A DNA stretch of 64,000 bases from Pseudomonas protegens. GTDB taxonomy: Bacteria > Pseudomonadota > Gammaproteobacteria > Pseudomonadales > Pseudomonadaceae. The translations under genes were made by a program, and so were the position numbers. The notes beneath the pieces were generated by a model. The model did not search any database and was not told the DNA's origin. It saw only the letters and a program-made list of their open reading frames with translations. Every line of letters begins with the position of its first letter. The stretch's first letter is position 1. The DNA is taken from the NCBI RefSeq assembly GCF_013407925.2, contig NZ_CP060201.1, forward strand, positions 1,798,001 through 1,862,000, read 5' to 3'. Below, piece by piece: positions 1-7,919 of the stretch.

Positions 1-57
1 ACCAAAACGCAAGAGAAACCAGCAACGCCGACTGATCAACAGCAGCGCCCGCGGCAT
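1..57 (-). CDS. possible 5' end of a gene downstream of recX (partial)
   Basis: An open frame starts at an ATG at 57 on the minus strand and runs off the left edge. Only about 19 codons are visible, beginning MPRALLLISRRCW, a hydrophobic and Arg-containing start that could be a signal or membrane segment. It lies about 18 bases after the recX stop. There is no clear ribosome binding site, and the product is not recognised; it may not be a gene. Confidence 0.22.
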   Translation of the reverse strand, partial: MPRALLLISRRCWFLLRFG

Positions 58-75
58 CACGCAGCGGGTGCAGCC

Positions 76-543
76 TCAGTCATCCTGCCCGCGGCCGCTC
101 AACAGGCGGCCGATCATGTCCATGGAGTAGCCGCGATAACTCAGAAAGCGCCCTTGCTTGGCCCGTTCCCGAGCATCCGCAGGAAACTGCCCGGCAAACT
201 TGCGCTGCCAGACGTCGCGCAATTGCGCTTGCCAATCGATGCCGCACTCACGCAATGCAAGATCGATATCACCTCGCTGCAAGCCGCGCTGACTGAGCTC
301 TTCGCGAATACGCATCGGCCCGTAACCCGAGCGGGCACGGTAGGAAACAAAGCTTTCGAGATAACGGGATTCGGACAGCAGCCCCTCTTCCGTCAGACGG
401 TCAAGGGCAGCTTCGATCATTTCAGGAGGGGCGCCGCGCTGACGCAGTTTACGCGTCAGCTCGACTCGACCGTGCTCGCGTCGCGCGAGCAGGTCCATTG
501 CGGTTCGCCGCACCGCGACGAGGGTATCGAGTACGGCGGTCAT
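76..543 (-). CDS. recX: regulatory protein RecX (RecA modulator)
   Basis: This 155-residue protein belongs to the RecX family, which binds RecA filaments in the cytoplasm and limits their extension and their recombinase and coprotease activities. The characteristic helical repeats are visible: an N-terminal block with [16 protein letters not shown], then [21 protein letters not shown], and a C-terminal block ending in [17 protein letters not shown]. The length is normal for gammaproteobacterial RecX. It starts 8 bases after the recA stop, so it is almost certainly cotranscribed with recA by read-through and shares its SOS control. Family and position agree, so the call is firm. Confidence 0.96.
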   Translation of the reverse strand: MTAVLDTLVAVRRTAMDLLARREHGRVELTRKLRQRGAPPEMIEAALDRLTEEGLLSESRYLESFVSYRARSGYGPMRIREELSQRGLQRGDIDLALRECGIDWQAQLRDVWQRKFAGQFPADARERAKQGRFLSYRGYSMDMIGRLLSGRGQDD

Positions 544-551
544 TGGATCAA

Positions 552-1604
552 TCAGATATCAGCGTCGGCCATATCGTCTTCGGTCTCTTTGACCGGATTG
601 GCTTTGACGTCTGGCGAGGCCGTCAGCAGCTTCTCGCGAATCTGCTTCTCAAGCGCGTTGCCGATTTCCGGGTTGTCCTGCAGGAACTTGGCCGAGTTGG
701 CCTTGCCCTGACCGATCTTGTTGCCCTGGTAGCTGTACCAGGCACCGGACTTCTCCAGGAAACCGTGCAGCACGCCCAGATCGATGATCTCGCCGTTGAG
801 GTAGATGCCCTTGCCGTAAAGAATCTGGAACTCGGCCTGACGGAAGGGCGGAGCCACCTTGTTCTTGACGATCTTGACTCGGGTTTCGCTGCCCACCACT
901 TCGTCGCCTTCCTTCACCGCGCCGGTACGGCGGATGTCCAGACGGACCGAAGCGTAGAACTTCAGCGCGTTACCACCGGTGGTGGTTTCCGGGCTGCCGA
1001 ACATCACACCGATCTTCATGCGGATCTGGTTGATGAAGATCACCAGGCAGTTGGCGTTCTTGATGTTACCGGTGATTTTACGCAGTGCCTGGGACATCAG
1101 GCGGGCTTGCAGGCCCACGTGCATGTCGCCCATTTCGCCTTCGATTTCAGCCTTGGGCACCAGGGCGGCCACGGAGTCGACGATGATCACGTCAACCGCG
1201 TTGGAACGCACCAGCATGTCGGTGATTTCCAGGGCCTGCTCACCGGTATCCGGCTGGGAAACCAGCAGGTCATCAACGTTCACACCCAGCTTGCCGGCGT
1301 ATTCCGGATCCAGCGCGTGCTCGGCATCGACGAAGGCACAAGTGGCACCGGCTTTCTGCGCCTGGGCGATGACCGACAGGGTCAGGGTGGTCTTACCGGA
1401 CGACTCAGGACCGTAGATTTCAACGATACGGCCTTTTGGCAGACCGCCAATGCCCAGAGCGATGTCCAGACCCAGAGAGCCGGTAGAAATGGCCGGGATC
1501 GCCTGACGGTCATGATCGCCCATACGCATTACGGCACCCTTGCCGAATTGACGTTCGATCTGACCCAGGGCCGCAGCCAAGGCTTTCTTCTTGTTGTCGT
1601 CCAT
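552..1604 (-). CDS. recA: recombinase RecA
   Basis: RecA is the ATP-dependent strand-exchange protein and the SOS coprotease that stimulates self-cleavage of LexA and of phage-type repressors. The 350-residue frame begins [20 protein letters not shown], the usual Pseudomonas start; an in-frame ATG four codons upstream is less likely. Walker A (GPESSGKTT) is at about residues 65-73, and the acidic C-terminal tail ends [10 protein letters not shown] LexA box lies about 40 bases upstream. It forms a pair with recX downstream. The nearby tailocin repressor carries a RecA-responsive cleavage signature, so recA is also the likely trigger for the neighbouring locus. Confidence 0.99.
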   Translation of the reverse strand: MDDNKKKALAAALGQIERQFGKGAVMRMGDHDRQAIPAISTGSLGLDIALGIGGLPKGRIVEIYGPESSGKTTLTLSVIAQAQKAGATCAFVDAEHALDPEYAGKLGVNVDDLLVSQPDTGEQALEITDMLVRSNAVDVIIVDSVAALVPKAEIEGEMGDMHVGLQARLMSQALRKITGNIKNANCLVIFINQIRMKIGVMFGSPETTTGGNALKFYASVRLDIRRTGAVKEGDEVVGSETRVKIVKNKVAPPFRQAEFQILYGKGIYLNGEIIDLGVLHGFLEKSGAWYSYQGNKIGQGKANSAKFLQDNPEIGNALEKQIREKLLTASPDVKANPVKETEDDMADADI

Positions 1605-1644
1605 TAAAGTCCTCACGTAATCAATAAGGCCTGACGGCCAACAC

Positions 1645-1660
1645 CTGTATAAGTAGCCAG
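1645..1660 (-). promoter_or_regulatory. LexA (SOS) box of recA
   Basis: The sequence CTGTATAAGTAGCCAG fits the CTG-N10-CAG SOS operator and lies 41 bases upstream of the recA ATG. It is almost identical to known Pseudomonas recA operators. A TATACA segment overlapping it on the minus strand could be the -10 element. Confidence 0.9.
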
Positions 1661-1687
1661 TATTATTCCACAGCGCTCAAGGATCGC

Positions 1688-2188
1688 CTACCCCTGATTT
1701 GCGATTTCTGCTGCGGCGTGTTGCAGCAGCCCCTCTAGCGCGGCCTTCACCGTTTGTCGGCGGACCTCATCGCGATTCCCGGGGAAGTGCCGGCACTCGC
1801 AGGTCAGCGTCTCTCCCGCACCCCAGGCCAGCCACACGGTCCCCACAGGCTTCTGTGCAGAACCGCCATCCGGCCCGGCGATACCACTGACCGCCACGGC
1901 GAAACGCGCATGGCTCTTGGCCTGCGCCCCGCGAACCATCGCCTCGACTACTTCACGACTGACCGCACCAACCGAGTCAAACAACCCGGCCGGTACATTC
2001 AATTGCAGGGTCTTCTGGCGGTTGGAATAGGTCACATAACCGGCCTCGAACCAGGCAGAACTGCCCGGAATCCGCGTGATCGCCTCGGCAATCCCGCCGC
2101 CGGTGCAGGACTCCGCGGTGGTGACATGGGCATTCAGAACCTGCAGACGCCGGCCGAGTTCAGCGGCAAGCTGGGTAATTTCTTTCAC
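1688..2188 (-). CDS. cinA: CinA C-terminal domain protein (nicotinamide-nucleotide amidohydrolase, PncC-like)
   Basis: This 166-residue protein is the stand-alone CinA C-terminal domain, which deamidates NMN to NaMN in pyridine nucleotide recycling. The family motifs are visible: TTAESCTGGGIAEAIT (catalytic Ser region), GSSAWFEAGYVTYSN, and AVSGIAGPDGG. The frame is open for 163 more codons upstream, but a GTG at 2188 is preceded by a strong AGGAGAGGA and gives the usual family length, so it is the chosen start. cinA is one border of the tailocin insertion site in fluorescent pseudomonads. It is transcribed towards recA, with about 80 bases between them. Confidence 0.95.
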   Translation of the reverse strand: MKEITQLAAELGRRLQVLNAHVTTAESCTGGGIAEAITRIPGSSAWFEAGYVTYSNRQKTLQLNVPAGLFDSVGAVSREVVEAMVRGAQAKSHARFAVAVSGIAGPDGGSAQKPVGTVWLAWGAGETLTCECRHFPGNRDEVRRQTVKAALEGLLQHAAAEIANQG

Positions 2189-2397
2189 AGTCCTCTCCTG
2201 ATGGGGCTGGCGTGTGCTTACCGTACACCAGGAAAGAAGGCTTGCAAGTGACAAGCCGTCAGGAAAACCAACGGCTCTGGAACAAGGCTTCAGAGGTTCT
2301 GGCCGCGAACAGTCCATCAATGCACCAGGAACAGCGCCAGCCACCAAGCTGACGCTGCTAATGACGTGCTTGCCCATGGTTACTGCGTTCATATTGT

Positions 2398-2598
2398 TCA
2401 CCTTTGAATGGAATGGTCGGTCACTGAAAGTGCCGTTTTCATGTCGCTCAAAGGCGATGGCCCAAGGCTCGAGGCCTTCACATGATTCAAGGTTCCACAG
2501 CGGGAACATTTGATCTGGAGCTCGGTAAACTCGCCCACACGGGCGAGAAGTCGTTTGCACTGCCCGCATCTGCATTCTTTTAACATCGACAAGTCCAT
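2398..2598 (-). CDS. Com-like zinc-finger regulator (orphan)
   Basis: This small protein of 66 residues (62 if the second Met at 2586 is used) resembles Com of phage Mu, a zinc-finger RNA-binding protein that activates translation of the DNA-modification gene mom. Two CxxC pairs are visible, CGQC and CSRC, separated by RLLARVGEFTELQIK; the spacing and the RLL...IKC pattern match the family. No good ribosome binding site precedes the first Met. No mom-like gene is seen within the window, so its target is unknown. It is the last recognisable phage-type gene before cinA. The C-terminal third has no similarity that I recognise. Confidence 0.7.
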   Translation of the reverse strand: MDLSMLKECRCGQCKRLLARVGEFTELQIKCSRCGTLNHVKASSLGPSPLSDMKTALSVTDHSIQR

Positions 2599-2657
2599 TT
2601 GAATTCAACCGCCCGCAACCCCGGCAACGATCCACTTTCACGTGAGCCTCAAGGCCC

Positions 2658-3164
2658 TCAGCGGATTGCCGGAGCACCTTGCAACAACGCCTGAGACTCC
2701 CGCACCCACTGCTGCAACGCCCTCAATTGCTCGGCGTTGGCGTGGCATTGGCTGTAGTTGTCGACGACGCTGGCGGCGACGGTAGAGAGTGCAAGGCCCG
2801 AGGCGGCGTCATCAGCGACGCTGGGGCCTGCGGCCACGGGCAGGTTGGCGGCGCCGGCGTCGTGCACCCGGACAAAACCAGCAGGTACAACGCAGGCGTT
2901 ATCAGCCGCTTTCGAAACATGGATCGGAACCTCATTGGTGATAGTGGCGCCCGCCTGATAGACCTTGACGACACGATCGACATACTCGACCACCACCTTC
3001 TCCTTGACCCGGCCCAACGCCTGACCCTGCTCGAAGGATTGCTGCAGTCGTGCCTCGTCCAGGCGCTGCTGCTTACTGCGTTCGCTACCGGCACCGCTGA
3101 CGAAGCCAAGTGCATAGAGCAACCCAGCCACGACCGCGATGGCCAGCCAACTGCGGATATTCAT
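2658..3164 (-). CDS. Rz-like inner-membrane spanin
   Basis: This 168-residue protein has one N-terminal membrane segment at about residues 6-23 (WLAIAVVAGLLYALGFVSG), followed by a long periplasmic charged helix (SERSKQQRLDEARLQQSFEQ) and a low-complexity Ala/Val-rich C-terminal part. That layout fits an Rz-type i-spanin, which links inner and outer membranes in the last step of lysis. The ATG at 3164 follows GGGAGGGCGTG. A second gene with an outer-membrane lipoprotein signal is embedded in another frame, as in lambda Rz/Rz1, which strongly supports the call. The overall sequence is divergent, so the family rests on topology and context. Confidence 0.8.
   Translation of the reverse strand: MNIRSWLAIAVVAGLLYALGFVSGAGSERSKQQRLDEARLQQSFEQGQALGRVKEKVVVEYVDRVVKVYQAGATITNEVPIHVSKAADNACVVPAGFVRVHDAGAANLPVAAGPSVADDAASGLALSTVAASVVDNYSQCHANAEQLRALQQWVRESQALLQGAPAIR
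2723..2920 (-). CDS. Rz1-like outer-membrane spanin lipoprotein, embedded in the Rz-like gene
   Basis: This frame is fully nested within the Rz-like gene, in the +1 frame relative to it. From ATG 2920 it encodes 65 residues beginning MFRKRLITPALYLLVLSGC: a basic start, a hydrophobic core and a lipobox (LSGC), so Cys19 would be lipidated. The mature part is short and rich in Pro, Thr and Ser (TTPAPPTCPWPQAP), typical of Rz1. A GAGGT lies about 8 bases upstream of the ATG. Rz1 lipoproteins pair with Rz through their C termini to fuse the membranes. Gene finders often miss such nested genes. Confidence 0.82.
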   Translation of the reverse strand: MFRKRLITPALYLLVLSGCTTPAPPTCPWPQAPASLMTPPRALHSLPSPPASSTTTANATPTPSN

Positions 3165-3210
3165 CACGCCCTCCCTTGACCGATATGAAATGCATCAAGC
3201 GACCTGCAAA

Positions 3211-3295
3211 AATCCCTGTAGCCGCTGCCGCAGGCTGCGAAAAGGTCCGCAGGACCTTCCCTCCAGGTCCAATCGCAGCCGACGGCAGCGGCTAA
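3211..3295. repeat. REP-type inverted repeat pair
   Basis: Two inverted copies of a Pseudomonas REP-like unit (TAGCCGCTGCCGCAGGCTGC and its counterpart TCGCAGCCGACGGCAGCGGC) flank a short spacer containing a smaller AAGGTCCGCAGGACCTT palindrome. It sits between the endolysin and spanin genes and could fold into a large hairpin on the lysis transcript. Confidence 0.75.
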
Positions 3296-3320
3296 AAAAG
3301 CTGCCCGCCTCCGCATGAAC

Positions 3321-3884
3321 TCAGACCACGGGCAGGCACAAAACCGCCCGCGCCCTGGCCCAGAGTTGCAGACGATCCTGCAAGCCGTTCAAACCGCCGT
3401 TGATGCGGCGGGTAATGCTGTTGAACTCATCGCGATCGGCCAGGGCATTGAGCCCGCCGCGCTCCCAGAACCAGGCCGCCGACTCGGCGGCCCATTGCGG
3501 CTGCTCCAGCAGTTCCGGCAACTCCAGCAGACGCTCATCGCCAAACAGCCCGAGGCTGCACTGGCGATAGTTGCTGCGCCCGGTGATCTGGATCAGCCCA
3601 CGCCCGCGATACCGCTGGCCATCGCCGTCGGCTTCTGGGGTGTTGCCCAGGCGTGCGGCGAGCGTGCCGGTGTCGTACTTGCTCAGGTATTGATCACTGC
3701 CCAGCTCGCGCACGTATTGCAGTTGCCCGGATTCGTGACCGATCTGAGCCAGAAAAGCCGCCTGACGCTTCGGCGTATCGATCTGCCGATGGGCCATGGC
3801 GGTGTTGAGTGGAGAAACAAAAACGCCCGCTTGGCGGCGGGCGTTAGGCATGATTTGTTGCAGTTGTTGTTCGGTGATTGGCAT
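3321..3884 (-). CDS. GH19-family endolysin (chitinase-like lysozyme)
   Basis: This 187-residue enzyme has the glycoside hydrolase family 19 fold found in many phage and tailocin lysins, which cleave the sugar backbone of peptidoglycan. AAFLAQIGHESGQLQYVRE carries the two catalytic acids (Glu51 and Glu60 from the ATG at 3884), and YRGRGLIQITGRSNYRQC is the conserved substrate-groove block. There is no signal peptide, so it needs a holin to leave the cytoplasm; the only holin seen lies 41 kb upstream at the other end of the locus. The frame is also open through a TTG two codons earlier, but the ATG start (MPITEQQLQQ) matches the family better. Confidence 0.93.
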   Translation of the reverse strand: MPITEQQLQQIMPNARRQAGVFVSPLNTAMAHRQIDTPKRQAAFLAQIGHESGQLQYVRELGSDQYLSKYDTGTLAARLGNTPEADGDGQRYRGRGLIQITGRSNYRQCSLGLFGDERLLELPELLEQPQWAAESAAWFWERGGLNALADRDEFNSITRRINGGLNGLQDRLQLWARARAVLCLPVV

Positions 3885-3900
3885 ACACAATCTTCAATCA

Positions 3901-3930
3901 GAAAAGAAAACGCCCCATTGAAACGGGGCG
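3901..3930 (-). terminator. intrinsic terminator-like hairpin after fibre chaperone 2
   Basis: On the minus strand a CGCCCC/GGGGCG stem is followed by TTTTCTTTTC. It lies between the chaperone stop (3932) and the endolysin start (3884). Confidence 0.7.
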
Positions 3931-3931
3931 T

Positions 3932-4360
3932 CTATTGGGTCTGTTCAGTGATCCACGGTGGTGCAACTGGGCGATATTGGCTATCGGGAAAGTTGGGAGA
4001 CTGCGGCCAATCGCGCAGCAATTGGATATAGCTAATCAACTCCTTAAATTCCTCATTGTTGAGAGTTGCCACCACACCGGCTTCGGCTTGATCACGATGC
4101 CGTTCTCGAAGCCACATGACAGCCGATAGCTGAGCATTACGCCAACTCCGCTCCTGTGAAGGGAGATCAACGCTTGGTTCGGGTGCATCTACCAAATAAG
4201 GCAACCCGCTATCGTTGTGAACTCGAATTTTTCCAGGCTCTGGATTACCGATCACGGAGAGATACAACTCTTCTGATATTTCAACTACATCTGCTGGGAG
4301 CACCGAGTGCACCCCAACCAGATAGGTTGTCCCGGTACTAGGACTGTATAAACGTTTCAC
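3932..4360 (-). CDS. tail fibre assembly chaperone (second copy, chassis A)
   Basis: The 142-residue product matches small phage tail fibre assembly proteins that help trimeric fibres fold. It begins MKRLYSPSTGTTYLVGVHS and has the typical acidic, Trp-containing C-terminal half (VMWLRERHRDQAEAG, LLRDWPQSPNFP). It is clearly a paralogue of the protein at 39208-39636: both share MKR.YS, LYLSVIGNP.PGKIR, LPYL.DAPE, VMWLRERHRDQ and DWPQSP.FP. It directly follows the fibre at 4373-5641, whose C terminus likewise resembles the chassis C fibre, so fibre and chaperone appear to have moved or been duplicated together. Confidence 0.88.
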   Translation of the reverse strand: MKRLYSPSTGTTYLVGVHSVLPADVVEISEELYLSVIGNPEPGKIRVHNDSGLPYLVDAPEPSVDLPSQERSWRNAQLSAVMWLRERHRDQAEAGVVATLNNEEFKELISYIQLLRDWPQSPNFPDSQYRPVAPPWITEQTQ

Positions 4361-4372
4361 TTACACCTCCTG

Positions 4373-5641
4373 TCAGAAGCCGATGGCAATATAGTTTGCA
4401 GACTGATTCGCCGATATCCCGTTAAAAACCTTACAAACTGCTGTAAATGAGGATTGGGTTTTTGCGGTAACGGTCAACCCATACTCATTCATCGCGATGC
4501 CGGAGGCGACACTAGGGACAACGACAAAACATGCATTGGGGAATGCAAGTGGATAAGTAGTTGTTTGCCCACCTGCACTCAAGGGAAGAGTATTGCCCCA
4601 TTGGACAATTACACCTCCTAGCCAAGAGGGAAAAGCCACATAGCCATTTGCAGCGAGGCTAATAGAGAATCCAAGACGCAATTGTCTCGGTGTCACAATT
4701 TTCGAGGTACTGCTTCCAGCGTTCACGTCCGTTTGACTGGCTATCAATGCTGTACCTCGATTGGTTTCAGTGGCTTGGGCAGCCAAAGGAACCAGTGCAG
4801 CAACGTCGATACTTCCCTGATTGGTCGGCGCGTTCCAGGCCTTGATGCACCACATAACCGCCAGGTTGCGAGGGCGGGTCTCATCAGCTGTACGAGCTAC
4901 TCGAGAAGCATCAAATGTAAAACGGGGCCGTGTTGATGCGTAGGCAACGCTTTCACCCTGCCCCCCGCCGTCCTCTAAAGTAAACGCCCCTGTTGCTGAG
5001 TTTAAAGGCCCAAACGCCGTATACACCGTCATGGTACCGGTGATGTTCTGCAACGCATCCATCTGGCCACTGCCAAGCGTTCGCCCCGTATCCACCCCCC
5101 GCCCATGATCCCAACCCCGCAAAAACTCCCCTCGCGACTCCGGCAACCGGAAGTTCCCCGCGCCCTCGCCCCCGGTGTTGAAGGTCGTGCCCAAATAGGC
5201 CGCCAGATCCGGATAAGTCGCAGCGCTCTGCACACTGCCGTCCACCTCCAGGAATCCCGTCGGTACCGTGCCCTTGGGAAACGGCACCATGGCCCCCACC
5301 GGCAGGGCCGACATGTTCTTCAGCAACGCCTCGATCTCGGCCTTGGTGTAGGTCACCGACTTGGTATACGCATCGGTGATCCCATACTCGGCCAAGGTCG
5401 TGCGGATCTTCTCCGGCGGAATCGAATCACGGACGATCGCCTTGATCGCCGCCAGCAGCTGATCATGCTCGGCCTCGGCCGGCTCCTTCCCACCCGCACG
5501 AATCACGTTGAGCAATTCATCGGTCACCGCATTTCCCCAGTCGGAAGAAATCAGTGAGCCGACTTGCCCCGTGACCGGGTTCTCGTCAACAAACTTCCCA
5601 TTAACCAACCCAACACTTGGCACACTCTTTGGATAATCCAC
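4373..5641 (-). CDS. tail fibre with collar domain (second fibre of chassis A)
   Basis: This 422-residue fibre has three parts. Residues 1-110 are nearly identical to the start of the next fibre upstream (MDYPKSVPSVGLVNGKFVDE), presumably the baseplate-attachment end. Residues about 113-187 are a phage tail collar block (LPVGAMVPF ... LPESRGEFLRGWDHGRG). The C terminus contains LGFSISLAANGYVAFPSWLG, the gp53-like tip domain also present in the chassis C fibre at 39649. The central part is unique and would fit the receptor-specific region. It is followed 12 bases later by its chaperone. Two fibres in one contractile tail may widen the target range or be alternatives. Confidence 0.9.
   Translation of the reverse strand: MDYPKSVPSVGLVNGKFVDENPVTGQVGSLISSDWGNAVTDELLNVIRAGGKEPAEAEHDQLLAAIKAIVRDSIPPEKIRTTLAEYGITDAYTKSVTYTKAEIEALLKNMSALPVGAMVPFPKGTVPTGFLEVDGSVQSAATYPDLAAYLGTTFNTGGEGAGNFRLPESRGEFLRGWDHGRGVDTGRTLGSGQMDALQNITGTMTVYTAFGPLNSATGAFTLEDGGGQGESVAYASTRPRFTFDASRVARTADETRPRNLAVMWCIKAWNAPTNQGSIDVAALVPLAAQATETNRGTALIASQTDVNAGSSTSKIVTPRQLRLGFSISLAANGYVAFPSWLGGVIVQWGNTLPLSAGGQTTTYPLAFPNACFVVVPSVASGIAMNEYGLTVTAKTQSSFTAVCKVFNGISANQSANYIAIGF
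5081..5641 (-). repeat. fibre N-terminal plus collar repeat, copy 1
   Basis: About 560 bases encoding the first ~187 residues of this fibre closely match 7344-7904 in the neighbouring fibre gene, with mostly third-position differences by eye. This is a direct repeat that could recombine. Confidence 0.85.
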
Positions 5642-5709
5642 TCGTCTGTCCTCTCGTTGTCATTCATCCACACCGACACAGCTCGGCGTGGACATAGTTA
5701 GAAAACCGG

Positions 5710-5739
5710 AAAAGAAAACGCCCCGGCGAGGCGGGGCGT
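5710..5739 (-). terminator. intrinsic terminator-like hairpin between the two fibre cassettes
   Basis: On the minus strand an ACGCCCC/GGGGCGT stem is followed by TTTCTTTTCC. It lies just after the first chaperone (stop at 5740) and before the second fibre. Confidence 0.72.
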
Positions 5740-6102
5740 TTATTGAGTTACAAGTTCATCTGGCGATAGCGGCCAATCAATATCCGTTGGAAAACCTGGT
5801 TGCAGCTGTATCCGATTCAAGGCAATCCGATAGAGCTTCCAGTGCTTCAACAACTCGACCTCATCAGCGTGGGCGCTGTCGATATCCACTGCGTCCTGCA
5901 GTGGCCCCATTCGATTTGCGGCGATACTCAGAAGCACATCGCGCTGCACTTTTGCCTGTTCACCCAGTTGCTCTTCGGTCAGCGTAAAAGGAGCTGGCGC
6001 AGGTGGCAGACCGATGCAATACCACTCATCCACGCCAACATCGTCCACGCTTCCCACGGCCCTCCAGCCGAAACCATCGTTCTGTACTGCATAACCGCTC
6101 AT
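5740..6102 (-). CDS. tail fibre assembly chaperone (first copy, chassis A)
   Basis: This 120-residue product of the caudoviral tail fibre assembly family starts at MSGYAVQNDGFGWRAV, where an ATGA overlaps the stop of the upstream fibre by 4 bases (translational coupling). The family pattern is clear: WRAVGSVDDVGVDEWY, a Pro-rich linker (GLPPAPAPFTLTEEQL), then a helical part ending ALNRIQLQPGFPTDIDWP. It differs from the 3932-4360 chaperone, so each of the two fibres in chassis A has a chaperone of a different family. Confidence 0.88.
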   Translation of the reverse strand: MSGYAVQNDGFGWRAVGSVDDVGVDEWYCIGLPPAPAPFTLTEEQLGEQAKVQRDVLLSIAANRMGPLQDAVDIDSAHADEVELLKHWKLYRIALNRIQLQPGFPTDIDWPLSPDELVTQ

Positions 6103-7904
6103 AGACTGTCCTCCCAGCCCTGGCAGGCCAATACGTTGGAGTTGGTACCGGCACCACCGCACCAATAAATGTTGAAACCTTCAAGCAGGAAGTCGAACTG
6201 AAACGACCCACTCAAAGTGTTGGCCGTAATGCTCATAGGCATCGGATTGGCGTAGCTAGCCACAGCACCTGAAGGAGTAAGGTTACTGGGGGCCACCGAA
6301 ATGTTCGCGCTATTGGACGTCCCGATAGAGGTAGCAAATCCAGCAATGGAAGACGCAGTAGGAGGAATGAACGCGTCAGTTCCAACAGCTGTCCAGGTAG
6401 TAGGGACGCCCACTGTTCGCTCGGACATCCGTGGATACGCCGTCAAATTCGAACTCGCCGCCAGTCGGTACTGAACCCGACTGCCACATTGCGCAAACGA
6501 CAATGGAAACTTCGTCGTTGCATCGGTGACGAATGCACTCACCCGTGCGGCAACGTAGCCCACAGGCAACACCGGTTCATAGGCAAAACGCAGAATGGTG
6601 TTGGCGGACGTATTGGTTGCAGGAACGCTTGCGGTGATCTGACTCGACGAATCGATAGCCTTGATAAACGCACCAGGAGGGAACCCCACACCTCCAAACG
6701 CCATTCCGGGTCGCATCGCAGCAGTACTGGCAATACCGGTAATCACGGCAGAACCTGCGGTAGTCGTGCATTGAATAGCAGGCATCAACGCAGCAATACC
6801 GGCGACTTGAGTGCCATTGGATACAACCCAGGCGCTGTACCAGCTGGAAGCTGCAACCACCCCGCTATCAAGGCCGTTCAGACCTGTGGTTTGCAGGTTG
6901 ATGCTCAGGTCCACTGCACTCAATGCCTGCGCTGCACTACCTTTGCCGACAATCAGGCTACGCGCTTTCACCGAGACCAATGCATTGGTTCCTGACGCAG
7001 AAACATAGAGTCCCTGATAGCTGCTACCCGATAGAGCTTTGAGCTTCTGAACTTCGGCAGCTAGAGCAGCGACATCGATGTTTCCCTGATTGATTGGTGC
7101 GTTCCAGGCTTTGATGCACCACATGACTGCCAGGTTGCGTGGCCGAGTCTCTGAAGCTGTTCGCGGCGTACCATCGACGCCGTTATTGATTGCGTCTCGT
7201 ACTCCGTTTGTTGTTGGATTCCCCGTCCCGAAGTGGGCGAGGTAGTCACCAATAGTTCCGCCAGTCGAATACGGTTTAGCTGTATCGGCAGCACTAGCGT
7301 GGTAGTGCCCCTGAAACGCATCCGCCTGCCAGCTGCCAGGAGAGCGCCCAGCATCCACCCCCCGCCCATGATCCCAACCCCGCAGAAACTCCCCCCGCGA
7401 CTCCGGCAACCGGAAGTTCCCCGCGCCCTCGCCCCCGGTGTTGAAGGTCGTGCCCAAATAAGCCGCCAGATCCGGATAGGTCGCAGCGCTCTGCACACTG
7501 CCATCCACCTCCAGAAACCCCGGCGGCACCGTCCCCTTGGGAAACGGCACCATGGCCCCCACCGGCAAGGCCGACATGTTCTTCAACAGTGCCTCGATCT
7601 CCGCCTTGGTGTAGGTCACCGACTTGGTGTAGGCGTCGGTGATGCCGTACTCGGCCAAGGTGGTGCGAATCTTCTCTGGCGGTATCGAATCACGGACGAT
7701 CGCCTTGATCGCCGCCAGCAACTGGTCATGCTCGGCCTCGGCCGGCACCTTGCCACCCGCACGAATCACGTTGAGCAATTCGTCGGTAACCGCGTTTCCC
7801 CATTGCGAGGAAATCAGTGAGCCGACTTGCCCCGTGACCGGGTTCTCGTCGACAAACTTGCCGTTCACCAGCCCTACGCTGGGAACACTTTTCGGATAAT
7901 CCAC
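6099..7904 (-). CDS. tail fibre with collar domain (first fibre of chassis A)
   Basis: This 601-residue fibre shares its first ~187 residues, including the collar block LPVGAMVPF...FLRGWDHGRG, with the fibre at 4373-5641. A second conserved patch, SETRPRNLAVMWCIKAW, follows and recurs in all collar fibres of the window. The C-terminal ~300 residues are Ser/Thr/Ala-rich beta-type sequence with no recognised domain, ending near IYWCGGAGTNSNVLACQGWE, and would be the receptor-binding tip. It follows the gp48-like baseplate gene by 15 bases and overlaps its chaperone by 4 bases. Adsorption specificity is inferred from family and position. Confidence 0.9.
   Translation of the reverse strand: MDYPKSVPSVGLVNGKFVDENPVTGQVGSLISSQWGNAVTDELLNVIRAGGKVPAEAEHDQLLAAIKAIVRDSIPPEKIRTTLAEYGITDAYTKSVTYTKAEIEALLKNMSALPVGAMVPFPKGTVPPGFLEVDGSVQSAATYPDLAAYLGTTFNTGGEGAGNFRLPESRGEFLRGWDHGRGVDAGRSPGSWQADAFQGHYHASAADTAKPYSTGGTIGDYLAHFGTGNPTTNGVRDAINNGVDGTPRTASETRPRNLAVMWCIKAWNAPINQGNIDVAALAAEVQKLKALSGSSYQGLYVSASGTNALVSVKARSLIVGKGSAAQALSAVDLSINLQTTGLNGLDSGVVAASSWYSAWVVSNGTQVAGIAALMPAIQCTTTAGSAVITGIASTAAMRPGMAFGGVGFPPGAFIKAIDSSSQITASVPATNTSANTILRFAYEPVLPVGYVAARVSAFVTDATTKFPLSFAQCGSRVQYRLAASSNLTAYPRMSERTVGVPTTWTAVGTDAFIPPTASSIAGFATSIGTSNSANISVAPSNLTPSGAVASYANPMPMSITANTLSGSFQFDFLLEGFNIYWCGGAGTNSNVLACQGWEDSL
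7344..7904 (-). repeat. fibre N-terminal plus collar repeat, copy 2
   Basis: Direct repeat partner of 5081-5641, encoding the same attachment region and collar block of the first chassis A fibre. Confidence 0.85.
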
Positions 7905-7919
7905 TGGTTCTTGTCTTCT

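Noticed and set aside
2189..2677. Upstream extension of the cinA frame by about 163 codons
   Set aside because: The extension runs antisense-free but covers the com gene in another frame, has no family similarity, and a GTG with a strong ribosome binding site gives the normal CinA length.
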